Source: Candidatus Stahliibacteriota bacterium (lineage in GTDB: Bacteria > Hydrothermota > Tepidihabitantia > SM23-42). Taken from it: DNA of 5,929 bases. The stretch is from assembly GCA_004376785.1 (NCBI GenBank), contig SOIY01000190.1, positions 1-5,929 of the forward strand, read 5' to 3'. Under the pieces are notes generated by a model. That model made no database searches and was not told the origin of the DNA. It saw only the letters and a program-made list of their open reading frames with translations. This document shows, piece by piece, positions 5,929 to 5,929 of the stretch (positions are counted from its first letter, which is position 1; each line of letters opens with the position of its first letter). The translations under genes and the position numbers were made by a program.

Positions 5929-5929
5929 T

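Noticed and set aside
1..5929. Mobile element, CRISPR array, tRNA/rRNA or a new defence or biosynthetic system
   Set aside because: I saw no supporting repeats, RNA folds or unfamiliar genes; apart from the pilin-like gene every gene is a standard spc-cluster member.

Overview
The window is bacterial, A+T-rich by inspection, and almost entirely one gene cluster: the distal part of the spc ribosomal-protein operon. On the + strand it reads rpsH (S8), rplF (L6), rplR (L18), rpsE (S5), rpmD (L30), rplO (L15), secY, adk, map, infA (IF1), in the classical order and all intact. On the - strand, the first 342 bases hold the 5' part of a divergent type IV pilin/pseudopilin-like gene that runs off the left edge.

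Layout: 1-342 is the partial prepilin gene (-). 343-546 is a divergent intergenic region with a near-consensus sigma70-type promoter on each strand; the - strand one lies so close to its ATG that the mRNA may be leaderless. 547-5928 is the ten-gene cluster, increasingly compact from rpsE onward. rpsE/rpmD overlap by 44 nt, rpmD/rplO by 14, rplO/secY by 1, secY/adk by 4 and adk/map by 23; infA follows map after 2 nt. rpmJ, rpsM and rpoA would be expected just past the right edge, but cannot be seen.

The genes form a ribosome assembly and protein biogenesis unit. Six ribosomal proteins are made together with the SecY translocon channel, adenylate kinase for nucleotide energy balance, methionine aminopeptidase for N-terminal processing, and initiation factor IF1. 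The main departure from the textbook order is at the left. The usual upstream neighbours (rplN, rplX, rplE, rpsN) are absent, and rpsH instead starts a new transcription unit beside a pilin-like gene, so the S10-spc supercluster appears broken here.

Organism: the prepilin gene implies a type IV pilus or type II secretion-like system. The adenylate kinase is the long form with a four-cysteine (zinc-type) lid, unlike the enterobacterial enzyme. This suggests a bacterium outside the Enterobacteria, possibly an uncultured or deep-branching lineage; a closer assignment is not supported by what can be read here. I see no mobile element, CRISPR array, RNA gene or obvious new system. The observations worth a second look are the operon break with its divergent promoters, the possible leaderless pilin mRNA, and the rpsE/rpmD overlap.
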